Part shown: positions 1 to 7,994 of the stretch, in pieces
Position numbering within the stretch: position 1 is the stretch's first letter
Layout of the letters: the number at the start of each line of letters is the position of its first letter
Assembly: GCA_964607755.1 (NCBI GenBank)
Contig: CAZSMC010000093.1
Coordinates: 1 to 13,852, forward strand
Direction: 5' to 3'
Source of the DNA: CAZSMC01 sp964607755
GTDB lineage: Bacteria > Zhuqueibacterota > Zhuqueibacteria > Residuimicrobiales > Krinioviventaceae
Length of the DNA stretch: 13,852 nt
Made by a program: the position numbers and the translations under genes
Notes under the pieces: model-generated
Told to the model about the DNA's origin: nothing
What the model saw: the letters and a program-made list of their open reading frames with translations, nothing else
The model's database searches: none

Positions 1-1
1 A

Positions 2-595
2 AATGAATACAACAAATGGAGCGACCGGATTACGCCGTCGCATAACGTCACCCTGCCCTTCACCCGCATGCTGTGTGGCCCCCTGGATTATACTCCCGGC
101 GGATTCCGAAATAAAACACCGGAAACTTTTCGGATCGTCGGGGGAGATGCGCCCGGACCATTTGTGATGACTACCCGGGCTCATCAGTTGGCGCAATTTG
201 TTGTCTACGAAAGCCCGCTGCAAGTGGCTTGCGATTCTCCATATAACTACCGAATGAGTCCCGGAGGACTGGATTTTCTGCGAGTTGTCCCCACAACCTG
301 GGACCATACCAAAGTCATTGATGGTTATCCCGGAGAATTTATTGTCATAACACGCCAGTCCGGAAAAGAGTGGTACCTGGGGGCGATGACCAATGAAAAC
401 GCGCGATCGATTACAGTGCCACTTTCCTTTTTAAAGCCGGGAAAATACTCAGCGCACATGTGGCTGGATCCGGATGAGGCTGAAGATTATCCCGACCGTG
501 TAAAAACATCTCAGAAAACGGTTACGGCTCAGAATGTGCTGAAACTCGATCTGGCCGGAAGCGGCGGGGCAGCGATTCGATTTGTAAAAAAGTAA
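2..595 (+). CDS. Glycoside hydrolase family 97, C-terminal part (5' end outside window)
   Basis: The reading frame is open from base 2 and has no start inside the window that makes sense; the ATG at 68 lies inside a conserved block. The visible 197 residues begin with NEYNKWSD and continue into PFTRMLCGPLDYTPGGF, a block strongly characteristic of GH97 (SusB-like alpha-glucosidase/alpha-galactosidase) catalytic barrels. The beta-sandwich C-terminal domain follows, with recognisable family stretches such as VPTTWDHTKVIDG, GEFIVITRQ and WYLGAMTNENAR. GH97 enzymes hydrolyse alpha-linked glycans, usually in the periplasm or on the surface. The part that separates inverting from retaining members lies upstream of the window, so mechanism and substrate cannot be assigned. 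The stop at 593-595 is followed after 37 bases by the Asp-box protein gene on the same strand, with no terminator between them, so co-transcription is likely. Confidence 0.88.
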   Translation, partial: NEYNKWSDRITPSHNVTLPFTRMLCGPLDYTPGGFRNKTPETFRIVGGDAPGPFVMTTRAHQLAQFVVYESPLQVACDSPYNYRMSPGGLDFLRVVPTTWDHTKVIDGYPGEFIVITRQSGKEWYLGAMTNENARSITVPLSFLKPGKYSAHMWLDPDEAEDYPDRVKTSQKTVTAQNVLKLDLAGSGGAAIRFVKK

Positions 596-632
596 ATCTG
601 AAATGTGAATATTAAGGAACCGGTCTATTGTG

Positions 633-3047
633 ATGAAATATCTACTCGTATTCTTTTGCTTGGTGTCAACTCTTTTTGCTGTTGAATTGCAATGGGAGCC
701 TTTGTACGAACCTGGGTCCGGCGGACAGTTGAGCTCGGTTCAAGTGAGTCCACATAATTCCAATCATGTTCTGTTGGGTGGGGATATGCTCGGTATCGGC
801 GTGAGCTGGGACCAGGGTGAAAGCTGGGAACCGACGTTCGGCTTAAAAAGCTGGGAAATCGCCGAGTTTACTTTTCATCCAACCGATCCCAATATTGTCT
901 GGGCGGGTACAATGAGCGGACCCTATGTGTCCACAGATGGCGGAGTGAACTGGGAGGAGCGCCGCGAGGGCATGCCGGATGTGGCCGGTTATCATTATTC
1001 TGTTCCAATCGATAAAATCTTGTTCGATCCGAATGACAGCGACCATTTCATTGCGGTCAGCGGTTCACACCGACGCTGGAATTCACCCGGGGACCCGATG
1101 TGGGGAGCGGTGTGGGAGAGCACAGATGCCGGTGATTCGTGGACGCATATTTCCACGATACGCGATGACAACGGTAAAGGTCAGAATATTCTGGCAGCCG
1201 GCTTTGCCTCCGCTTCATCGGAGATTATTTATGCTGCTGTGAATAAACTGGGTGTGTATATTTCAGAAGATGGCGGTGAAACCTGGGAGCCGGCAAATGA
1301 CGGTTTACCGCACACTCACGTTGAATGGGTTGAACCTCATCCACATGAAGCACACATCCTCTGGGCAGCACTTGGCAACGCTAAAACTGAAGAAGGTGAC
1401 TTTATTCCGGGCGGTATTTACAAATCCAGAGATTACGGTCAAACGTGGACGCCACAAAACGATGGCTTGTCACAAAATATCGGATCGGATGAAAATCGAA
1501 CGGCAAAGTATCGAGTTGTGGTCGCCTGTCAAAGCGATCCATCCATCTTGTTTACCAGCAACACTTCCTGGACTGGCGCCAATTTGTATATCAGTCGGGA
1601 CGGCGGAGAAACGTGGGAGGTCACGGCAAAACGAATCGATAAAGCGTATCCTGCCGGAAAAAGTATGAAACTGGCCTGCTTTGATCCCAACAATTCGGAT
1701 GTTATTTTTGCCGCCGGTGATTCCTATGTGCTGCGCACCACAAATGGAGGTGAGTCATGGATCGATGCTACATCCTATCACCCCGACGGTTCTGACAACT
1801 GGCGGGGACGCGGATATTCCGGACTGGTCTGCAAGGCTTTTTACTGGGATCCGAACGATCCGAGCCATGCCGTGCTCATGGCCATGGATGCCGGTAACTT
1901 TTGGCACAGTCAGGATTACCTTTATAGCTGGGAGAAACCAAACGGTGTACCCACCTGGGGAGGCGGCAATGATATGACGTTTTCCGGCACCTCCACCATG
2001 TACGCGGCTTTTGGACAGTATAACTTTCAAGGCATAGGTCGAACAACCGACGGCGGCAAGCGCTGGAAGACCATGACCGGAAGTTCGCATGGGCTGCCGG
2101 ATAAATACGCTGGCACAAAGCCGACGTCAATTTATGCTCATCCCTTGGACTCGACAAAAGTGTGGGCAGTTATTGGCGGTGATTTGTATTTTTCAGGCAA
2201 CATGGGTGATGTCTGGACCGTCATTTTTGATGACACGGATGTGCATTGGATTTCCAAAGAACAAAGCGAACCATTGCATTTTTATCTCGCCACCCAAAAA
2301 GGAGTTTATGAAACCTTTGATGGCCAAACATTTGAAGCGATTTCCGGCTCACCCAAACCGGCAACCAAAGTCAGTGTCGATCCAAACAATGATGATGTCA
2401 TTTATGTGACGTCCTGGCGTGAACGGGGTGGTTTGTGGCGATATGATCATTCGAGTTGGGAAAAATTACATAGCGATGATCATATTAAAACCGTAGCAGT
2501 CAAGCCGGGGAACCCGGATTTCATTGCCTTTATCACAGATGATCATCCGTTTCACGATGTCAGCTATGCCACAGGTGTGTACGTCTCAGAAGATGCTGGT
2601 GAGACCTGGTCGCAGAAAAACAATGGACTTGCCTGTTTGCGCGGTTCAGTTCTAATATTTAATCCGCACAATCCCGAGCAGATTGTGGTGGGAACCGGTG
2701 GCCGCGGCTTTTTCATTCACGGTGCTCCTGAGGCTTCTGTTGACCAACGGTCCCAGACAGTCACACCGAAGAAATTCCGTATGCTGCCAAATTATCCGAA
2801 TCCTTTTAATAACCAGACCCGGCTTTGTTTTGATTTAGCTCAACCTGCCAACGTGTCTATATCTATCTTTACTGTTTTGGGAAAACGAGTGGATGAGGTC
2901 AATTCCGGCTGGTTTGCTCCCGGCCGTTACGAAATTGACTGGCACGCCGCAGATGCTGATGACCGGGCTCTCACGAGCGGCGTTTATTTTGTCCGGTACG
3001 ATGTTAACAATCGCGTCTTTCAACAAAAGCTTTTGTATGTGCGGTGA
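633..3047 (+). CDS. Secreted Asp-box (BNR/sialidase-like) beta-propeller protein with C-terminal sorting tail
   Basis: About 804 residues. A hydrophobic signal peptide (MKYLLVFFCLVSTLFA) leads the protein. The body carries many Asp-box repeats of the form S-x-D-x-G-x-x-W, counted from a GTG start at 630: residues 59-66, 101-108, 164-171, 212-219, 266-273, 322-329, 370-377, 472-479 and 653-660, with a weaker one at 522-529. This pattern builds beta-propellers of the sialidase/GH74-like superfamily. I do not see the conserved opening of true GH74 xyloglucanases, so the activity is open: it may be a hydrolase or a binding protein. The last 90 residues (NYPNPFN, then LGKRV, APGRYEIDW, SGVYFVRY) are a FlgD-like/type IX-style sorting tail, suggesting surface or extracellular delivery. 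I prefer the ATG at 633; the GTG at 630 directly before it is equally possible, with AGGA at 615-618 as the likely ribosome site. Confidence 0.85.
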   Translation: MKYLLVFFCLVSTLFAVELQWEPLYEPGSGGQLSSVQVSPHNSNHVLLGGDMLGIGVSWDQGESWEPTFGLKSWEIAEFTFHPTDPNIVWAGTMSGPYVSTDGGVNWEERREGMPDVAGYHYSVPIDKILFDPNDSDHFIAVSGSHRRWNSPGDPMWGAVWESTDAGDSWTHISTIRDDNGKGQNILAAGFASASSEIIYAAVNKLGVYISEDGGETWEPANDGLPHTHVEWVEPHPHEAHILWAALGNAKTEEGDFIPGGIYKSRDYGQTWTPQNDGLSQNIGSDENRTAKYRVVVACQSDPSILFTSNTSWTGANLYISRDGGETWEVTAKRIDKAYPAGKSMKLACFDPNNSDVIFAAGDSYVLRTTNGGESWIDATSYHPDGSDNWRGRGYSGLVCKAFYWDPNDPSHAVLMAMDAGNFWHSQDYLYSWEKPNGVPTWGGGNDMTFSGTSTMYAAFGQYNFQGIGRTTDGGKRWKTMTGSSHGLPDKYAGTKPTSIYAHPLDSTKVWAVIGGDLYFSGNMGDVWTVIFDDTDVHWISKEQSEPLHFYLATQKGVYETFDGQTFEAISGSPKPATKVSVDPNNDDVIYVTSWRERGGLWRYDHSSWEKLHSDDHIKTVAVKPGNPDFIAFITDDHPFHDVSYATGVYVSEDAGETWSQKNNGLACLRGSVLIFNPHNPEQIVVGTGGRGFFIHGAPEASVDQRSQTVTPKKFRMLPNYPNPFNNQTRLCFDLAQPANVSISIFTVLGKRVDEVNSGWFAPGRYEIDWHAADADDRALTSGVYFVRYDVNNRVFQQKLLYVR

Positions 3048-3137
3048 GAGGGCAAAGGTTAAAACAATTGGCCTATTAATTATGTCAAGAATGGGTCGAA
3101 GATTATTCACATAAAACTGAATTATGAGGAAAATGCC

Positions 3138-4112
3138 ATGCTGAGACAATTATTAACATTGTGTGTTTGCCTGTTATTTGTGAGTCTTTCCTGTGCACAA
3201 AAACAGAATGAAGGTAACTTGCCTTTGCTATACACTGAAACATTCGACGATGGCACAGCGGAGAACTGGAATCCGCATCCCAAAGATAGCTGGCGGGCTG
3301 AGCAGAGAAACGATCGCTATGTTTATCATCTGGTAAAAACCAGCGAGCAAAGCGGCGGTATCCGCAAACCAACGACCTATTCGATCCTGTCGCCATACAA
3401 TGTCGGCGATTTTGAATTGATCGTCGAGGCAAAGTGCCTTGAAGATTCCACCAATTCATACCGCGATTTGTGCCTGTTTTACGGTTTTCAGGATGATACG
3501 CATTTTTATTACACTCACTTTTCTGCCAGAAGCGACAATGTTCATAACATCATCGGACTGGTCAATAATGCTGACCGGGTCAAGATCAACGAAGAACCTC
3601 CGGGGTCATCGGCTGCGCGACTGGACGATTACAAGTGGCATCAATTACGGATTGTGCGCCGCATCAAAGACGGCACCATAAAAGCGTATATCGATGATTT
3701 TGAAACGCCGATCTTGACGGCACACGATACCACTTTTACACACGGCAAAATCGGTGTCGGCTCGTTTGACGACACCGGACTGTTTACCAACATTCGTCTG
3801 TACGGCAAAATTCACACAAGTGCTGTCGAGGAAAGTCAGCAAAAATCATTGGAATGCAACGTGCATGCAAATTATCCAAATCCGTTCAATGCATCCACAT
3901 GCATTCCGTTTTCAGTGCATTCTCCGACAAAGCTGAGTCTTGCAATTTATAATACCTCCGGTCAACTGGTGCAACGGTTGGTTGATGGACATTATAATCC
4001 CGGATTTTACTCGATAAAATGGAATGCCAGCTATTTATCGAGTGGTTTATACCTGTGTGAACTAATGACGGCACATTCCAGAAACATCCAGACCATGATT
4101 TTACAGCGGTAA
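3138..4112 (+). CDS. Secreted concanavalin/LamG-like domain protein with C-terminal sorting tail
   Basis: 324 residues. GAGGA at 3126-3130 lies 7 bases before the ATG. The signal peptide probably ends after SCA (residue 20); the cysteine there does not sit in a good lipobox, so I expect signal peptidase I rather than lipidation. Residues about 30-225 read as one beta-sandwich of the concanavalin/LamG or DUF1080-like type: TFDDGTAENW, VGDFELIVEAK, FYGFQDDTHFYY, then IDDF, KIGVGSFDDTG and a closing IRLYGKI. Such domains bind or, more rarely, cleave carbohydrate; I see no catalytic signature. Residues 241-324 (ANYPNPFNAST, IYNTSGQLVQ, NPGFYSIKW, SSGLYLCEL) form the same kind of sorting tail as in the preceding gene. 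The gap to that gene is 90 bases without a terminator. It is probably a glycan-binding partner of the GH97 and Asp-box proteins. Confidence 0.8.
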   Translation: MLRQLLTLCVCLLFVSLSCAQKQNEGNLPLLYTETFDDGTAENWNPHPKDSWRAEQRNDRYVYHLVKTSEQSGGIRKPTTYSILSPYNVGDFELIVEAKCLEDSTNSYRDLCLFYGFQDDTHFYYTHFSARSDNVHNIIGLVNNADRVKINEEPPGSSAARLDDYKWHQLRIVRRIKDGTIKAYIDDFETPILTAHDTTFTHGKIGVGSFDDTGLFTNIRLYGKIHTSAVEESQQKSLECNVHANYPNPFNASTCIPFSVHSPTKLSLAIYNTSGQLVQRLVDGHYNPGFYSIKWNASYLSSGLYLCELMTAHSRNIQTMILQR

Positions 4113-4145
4113 TTGGTTCATATCTACTCTAAACCGGAGGATTTC

Positions 4146-4253
4146 AGGAAACTCACGTGGATCGTTTTTCTTCTTTTTGTGACAAGTTTTTCTGCCGGAG
4201 CCCAGGTCAATTGGCAAAGCGGTGGAGTTGATCTTGACTTTTTAAAAAAGTAA
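4146..4253 (+). pseudogene. Decayed mini-gene: signal peptide joined to a short C-terminal end
   Basis: A perfect GGAGG (4136-4140) is followed, 5 bases later, by AGG where a start codon is expected. The frame then runs 35 codons to TAA at 4251. Its first half is a good signal peptide (KLTWIVFLLFVTSFSAGAQ), ending after about 20 residues at a G-A-Q cleavage site. The remainder is only VNWQSGGVDLDFLKK. I infer an ATG-to-AGG mutation, or an internal deletion that left the two ends of a secreted-protein gene. The closing pattern S-G-G-x-x-hydrophobic-x-F-hydrophobic-K-K-stop resembles the end of the GH97 gene at 595. The frame is the same as that of the preceding gene, whose TAA lies at 4110-4112. 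A real leaderless or non-AUG-initiated small secreted peptide cannot be excluded. Confidence 0.45.
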
Positions 4254-4281
4254 AACAAATGCTGACGAAACAGTTCTGCCC

Positions 4282-4315
4282 AAAAGGGATCATTTTTGTA
4301 AAGTGATCCCTTTTT
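4282..4315 (+). terminator. Rho-independent terminator, probably bidirectional, between convergent genes
   Basis: AAAAGGGATCA (4282-4292) pairs perfectly with TGATCCCTTTT (4304-4314), giving an 11-bp stem with an 11-base loop and a run of five T at 4311-4315. It lies 28 bases after the decayed mini-gene and 7 bases beyond the stop of the minus-strand phosphoesterase gene. On the minus strand the A-tract becomes a T-tract, so it can serve both directions. Confidence 0.85.
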
Positions 4316-4321
4316 CAATTT

Positions 4322-5923
4322 CTATTCCAACTGCGACCGGTACAACGTCACCTGATGAATCAGCTCATCCTGATTGTTGATCACCTTGGCAACTACTTTT
4401 GGGTCTTTAACCGTGGTATCGAATTCTAACAAGTAAAACATGCAGCGTTTGTTATATCCCAGAAATGCTCCTGGCATGAGTGCGTGCACGTGAATGTTGG
4501 TCAGGCGCGAGGTTTCAAATTCCCACAACGGATAATCGTTTTCGCGCTGGTGCTGCCAGGCATCGGCACGGTGACGGTCGGCTGCAAGCAAGAACACACC
4601 TTTTATTTCATTCTCTGTAAGAAAATCAAAAATTTCTTTACGTTCCTGCGGATAACCGCGCCAGGTATCGTACCGGCCTGCCATTTTACCTTTGGCTTCA
4701 TCTGCCCAGGGCACGGAAGAGACGATGATCTTAAAGGTGGCATCGGAAGCCTTTAGCCGATTCTTGAGCCACTGTTTCTGAACCGGCCCGAGCATCGATG
4801 GATTTTCAGTCGTGGATGGCTCGCGGTAATAGCGGCAGTCGAGCATAAAAAAGTGCGCTTTGCCAATGATGAAATCAAACCATATCCCGGGTGTGTCCTT
4901 GCCATTTGCAAAAGAAGGATTTGCCCAGTTTTGTTGAAAGACCTCCAGAACCCCGGTCTTCCATGCCGGGTTGTATTTCTCCGGGCCGCCGTAATCGTCG
5001 TTGATGCCAAAGTCGTGATCATCCCAAATCGCCGCAACAGGAACAGTGGATAAAAGCCGTCGCCACGGCCGCGATGATTGCCGCTGGTAATAGCAAAACC
5101 GCTGAACCTCTCGTTCTTCTGGATGATCGATGTACACATTATCACCCATCATCAACAGGCAATTTGGCGCGTGATCTTTAATGACATTCCAGATATATTC
5201 TTTATGAGGATTATAGGCGGCACCGCCTCCAAATGCCACAGAAAACCGGGTATCAGTATTTTGTTGCGGCCAGGTGGTAAAAGAATATATTTTCGGATAG
5301 AGCTCGCCATTGAGTTTTAACTGGTAATAATATTTCGTGTTTGGCGACAGATAGAAAAGCGGAATTTTAGCGGTGTAATCGTTTTCAGAACGCGTGACTA
5401 TTTTTCGGGACGTGACAGGCGACGTTATCTCGGAGGAAGTGCTTATCACCACTTGAACAGGAATCTCATGAAAAGTTCTTACCCACACTTTGGCAGAATG
5501 GTCGGTCACAGAGCCCAGCATTGGACCATGCAGCAGTTCAACAGGATTTTGTTTATAAATGTTCTGAAATTTTTCGGATTGAATCAGTGGTCCGAAATCG
5601 CTCCGCGGACCTGCTAAAAATCGTTCAATAGGTAATCCTTCATTTAAAGCAGCCTGGCAATATTGGAACGCTTTATCTACTTTATCTTTTTTCGAGAAAG
5701 CAAAAGCAAGCACAAACATGGCTTCAGCGTCAGAAGGATGAGATTTGAGATAGTGCTGCAATTTCTCGATGGCTTGCTCTGTTTGCCCTGTGACAATCAT
5801 AGCCATTTCTTCGCGATGCTCTTTTTGCTGCCATTGCTGCACATCGTAATCAGGGCGAAGTTGAGAGTGCAATGGAACAGCAAGACACATTACAGCTACG
5901 ATTCCTGATGACCATTTTAACAT
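4322..5923 (-). CDS. Secreted PhoD-like metallophosphoesterase with N-terminal TPR segment
   Basis: 533 residues. The signal peptide probably ends at LHS/Q (residue 20). Residues about 35-95 form helical TPR-like repeats (AIEKLQHYLKSHPSDAEAMF, then KAFQYCQAALNEG). Residues about 128-218 match the beta-sandwich that precedes PhoD catalytic domains (HGPMLGSVTDHSAKVWVRT, then LSPNTKYYYQL). The catalytic domain shows MGDNVYID (259-266), WDDHDFGIND (300-309), LDCRYYR (361-367) and AADRHRAD (447-454), the usual metal-ligand and active-site blocks of PhoD-type alkaline phosphatases/phosphodiesterases. The usual early ligand motif is less standard here (FGGGAAYNPH, 231-240). AGAGG lies 6 bases before the ATG at 5923. 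It probably releases phosphate from extracytoplasmic phosphoesters; the true substrate is not evident. It sits alone, convergent with the glycan cluster and with a 196-base gap to the upstream regulator gene. Confidence 0.86.
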   Translation of the reverse strand: MLKWSSGIVAVMCLAVPLHSQLRPDYDVQQWQQKEHREEMAMIVTGQTEQAIEKLQHYLKSHPSDAEAMFVLAFAFSKKDKVDKAFQYCQAALNEGLPIERFLAGPRSDFGPLIQSEKFQNIYKQNPVELLHGPMLGSVTDHSAKVWVRTFHEIPVQVVISTSSEITSPVTSRKIVTRSENDYTAKIPLFYLSPNTKYYYQLKLNGELYPKIYSFTTWPQQNTDTRFSVAFGGGAAYNPHKEYIWNVIKDHAPNCLLMMGDNVYIDHPEEREVQRFCYYQRQSSRPWRRLLSTVPVAAIWDDHDFGINDDYGGPEKYNPAWKTGVLEVFQQNWANPSFANGKDTPGIWFDFIIGKAHFFMLDCRYYREPSTTENPSMLGPVQKQWLKNRLKASDATFKIIVSSVPWADEAKGKMAGRYDTWRGYPQERKEIFDFLTENEIKGVFLLAADRHRADAWQHQRENDYPLWEFETSRLTNIHVHALMPGAFLGYNKRCMFYLLEFDTTVKDPKVVAKVINNQDELIHQVTLYRSQLE

Positions 5924-6119
5924 AGAACGCCTCTTTTAATTTAATCAAGCACGAAAATGATGATGAATAGTTATTTCAAAATCTCTATTTTTCGGAACAA
6001 TTAAATATTTCTTCAGACAGGATCGTTTGTGGTTTAAAAATGTTTGTTACAAAATATTTTTTAATCATAGAAAAAATCTCTTTTAGAAATTGTCATAAAT
6101 GCGGGAGATGTGAAAATCT

Positions 6120-6812
6120 TTAGTAATAGTCTTTATTTATCGCAAGATTATTTTTAATCTTAATCCTGGCAGCAGAGCTTTGGATGTGTTCGCGCATGGC
6201 GGTTTCAGCAAGACTTGCATTTCCGGATTCCATGGCACCTATAATACGGTCGTGTTCAGGCAGCGTTTCTTCAGGCGGCCGAACGAGACCAATCTGGCTG
6301 GCAATGAGATGGATATTACCCAGCATTTCGAGTCGTTTGATAATCTTGTTTTCGCTTAGAACGATGATCATAGAATGGAATTTATGATCCGCTGTTTCGT
6401 AGGTCGTTGGATCAATTGGGTGTTGATAGTGAAATGGTTCAAAAAGTCTGCCCAATTCTTTAATTTCATTTTTCTGAGCGCGTTCAGCAACCAGTTTTGC
6501 CGCCAGTCCCTCGATAGCAGCCCGGCATTCATAGACATCGACCATTTCCCGGGCTGACATTTTTTTAACGTACATGCCTCGTCTGGGAATACTTTCTACA
6601 AGCAATTCGTTTTCTAAACGAGCAAGGGCTTTGAGCAGGGGGGAGCGGCTGACACCAAGTTCAGCAGCTAATTTCTCCTGCACCAGTTTGTCGCCAGGAC
6701 GTAATTGTCGGTTAAAAATCATGGATTTTAGTTGAGAATAAACGTGATCGGTAAGTTCCGTAAATTTCAGCTCCATAACCTGCCCTGTTTTTTGAATTTT
6801 GGATTCAGACAT
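6120..6812 (-). CDS. GntR-family transcriptional regulator, FadR/FCD subfamily
   Basis: 230 residues. The N-terminal winged helix-turn-helix spans about residues 18-82 (VYSQLKSMIFNRQLRPGDKL, LAAELGVSRSPLLKALARLE, then IPRRGMYV). The FCD ligand-binding domain spans about 88-215; D142, H146 (DHKFH), H187 (EHDRI) and H209 (REHI) are its likely metal or ligand residues. Family members are mostly repressors that sense sugar acids, other organic acids or acyl-CoA; the ligand here is unknown. It is transcribed away from the lipid-transport operon that starts at 7009, so it may control that operon, itself, or distant genes. No good ribosome site precedes the ATG at 6812; an internal ATG at 6776 (MELKFTEL), just after a GGCAGG, would give 218 residues and is a fair alternative start. 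Confidence 0.9.
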   Translation of the reverse strand: MSESKIQKTGQVMELKFTELTDHVYSQLKSMIFNRQLRPGDKLVQEKLAAELGVSRSPLLKALARLENELLVESIPRRGMYVKKMSAREMVDVYECRAAIEGLAAKLVAERAQKNEIKELGRLFEPFHYQHPIDPTTYETADHKFHSMIIVLSENKIIKRLEMLGNIHLIASQIGLVRPPEETLPEHDRIIGAMESGNASLAETAMREHIQSSAARIKIKNNLAINKDYY

Positions 6813-6841
6813 AATTTAATAATTTGTCGATTCCATGCAAG

Positions 6842-6857
6842 TTAAATATAAATTTAA
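6842..6857. promoter_or_regulatory. AT-only inverted repeat, possible operator
   Basis: TTAAAT (6842-6847) and ATTTAA (6852-6857) form a perfect inverted repeat around ATAA, 30 bases upstream of the regulator start in the gap between two divergent genes. The position suits an autoregulatory GntR-type site, but AT-only palindromes are common by chance in a gap this AT-rich. The match to known FadR-family operators is poor. Confidence 0.2.
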
Positions 6858-6903
6858 GAAAAAATGCGAGATCATGGAGGGAGGAAGGCTTGCGACGTCA
6901 GGG

Positions 6904-6934
6904 TTGCAACTAGAAAAAAAATTTCTTGTATAAT
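6904..6934 (+). promoter_or_regulatory. Putative sigma70-type promoter of the MCE/Mla operon
   Basis: A perfect -10 hexamer TATAAT (6929-6934) is preceded, with a 19-base spacer, by TTGCAA (6904-6909), a 4/6 match to the -35 consensus. Transcription would start near 6941 and give a leader of about 68 bases before the MCE gene. The -35 lies inside the palindrome GTTGCAAC (6903-6910), which could be a regulator contact point. If the organism uses a Bacteroidota-type sigma factor, the real elements could differ. Confidence 0.45.
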
Positions 6935-7008
6935 TAAAATTGAAAATGTAGTTTAAGATGTAACGGATCAATTATTTTTGTATTTATTTTTATAAAAGGT
7001 TATTATTT

Positions 7009-7992
7009 ATGATTACCCGGGCTCAAAGAATTCGATTAGGCATATTTGTCCTTGTCGCTGTGCTTATTATAGTTGTGGGCATCGGTGTTGTTGTTGCCCC
7101 ACAGTTTCTGGAAAAACGCGATAAATACAAAATCGCTTTTGAAAATGTATCTGTAACTGGTTTGCAGGAAGGCAGCGCAGTAAAATATCATGGGGTTCAG
7201 GTTGGCTTTGTCAGTGGTATTTCAATCGACAAACAGAATATCCAGCGTGTCATTGTCGAGGTAAGTCTGGAAGAAGGCATACCCGTGAAAGAAGATTCCA
7301 GGGCAGAGATAACAATGCTGGGCATTACCGGATTGAAAGTTATCGAAATACGGGGAGGCAGCAATCAAGCATCGCGATTAGCGCCCGGATCCTATATAGA
7401 AACCGGGCCGTCAGCTACTGAAAAAATTACCGGCCGTGCCGAAGCATTGGCTGCGCAAACAGAAGTTATCCTGAACAACATATCCGAAATGACCAGAGAA
7501 GAAAATGTGGAGCGTATTTTAGCTCTATCCGATAATGCATCTGAAGCGATTTCTTATTTGAATGATTTCATACGACAGAACAAAGGTGCTTTAAACAGTA
7601 CTATCGAAAATACACAGCGTTTTTCAGGTAATCTTGACTCCTTAACCCTGCATACAAAAAGCATACTTGCCAGCATTGACAAATTTGCCAAGTCAGACAC
7701 ACTTCATCAAATTGTTGAAAATGTAGCTAATATCACCTCGGCTCTGGAGCAAGCCGAATTGGTGCGATTGTTTCAGGAAATCAATACTACCCTGGAACAG
7801 ACAAACAACATGTTAAGAGATGTAGAAATCAGTTTTTCAAAAAGCCGGACCGATCTTGTTTATACCATAGAACGGTTAAAAGAAAGCGTTGACTATTTGA
7901 ATCAGTTCTCCCGTATGATCAGTGAAAATCCGTCAGTGTTAATAAGAGGTGTCGAGGTTAAAAACGCACCTGATTTTAATCTGGAGAATTAA
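7009..7992 (+). CDS. MCE-family (MlaD-like) substrate-binding protein of a lipid ABC transporter
   Basis: 327 residues. One N-terminal transmembrane segment (about 10-31) anchors the protein in the inner membrane. A single MCE domain follows at about 39-117, with the typical stretch VTGLQEGSAVKYHGVQVGFV and later ITGLKVIEIRGG. The rest (about 137-310) is predicted to be long helices, as in MCE proteins that form hexameric rings with a helical needle or barrel. Such proteins carry phospholipids or other hydrophobic molecules across the periplasm. AAAGG (6995-6999) lies 9 bases before the ATG. It is the first gene of an operon whose next genes encode the lipoprotein, permease and ATPase expected for an MCE transporter. 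No MlaC-like periplasmic carrier is encoded nearby. Confidence 0.9.
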   Translation: MITRAQRIRLGIFVLVAVLIIVVGIGVVVAPQFLEKRDKYKIAFENVSVTGLQEGSAVKYHGVQVGFVSGISIDKQNIQRVIVEVSLEEGIPVKEDSRAEITMLGITGLKVIEIRGGSNQASRLAPGSYIETGPSATEKITGRAEALAAQTEVILNNISEMTREENVERILALSDNASEAISYLNDFIRQNKGALNSTIENTQRFSGNLDSLTLHTKSILASIDKFAKSDTLHQIVENVANITSALEQAELVRLFQEINTTLEQTNNMLRDVEISFSKSRTDLVYTIERLKESVDYLNQFSRMISENPSVLIRGVEVKNAPDFNLEN

Positions 7993-7994
7993 TT

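Noticed and set aside
843..2409. Several open frames of 67-138 codons on both strands inside the Asp-box gene.
   Set aside because: They are shadows of the 805-codon gene, with no ribosome sites or family motifs.
633..3047. Assignment of the Asp-box protein as a GH74 xyloglucanase.
   Set aside because: Asp boxes alone are shared by many propellers, and the conserved N-terminal GH74 opening is not visible.
3138..3197. Lipoprotein signal in the LamG-like protein (cysteine near residue 19).
   Set aside because: The preceding residues (S-L-S) do not form a lipobox. A signal peptidase I site after SCA fits better with a protein carrying a sorting tail.
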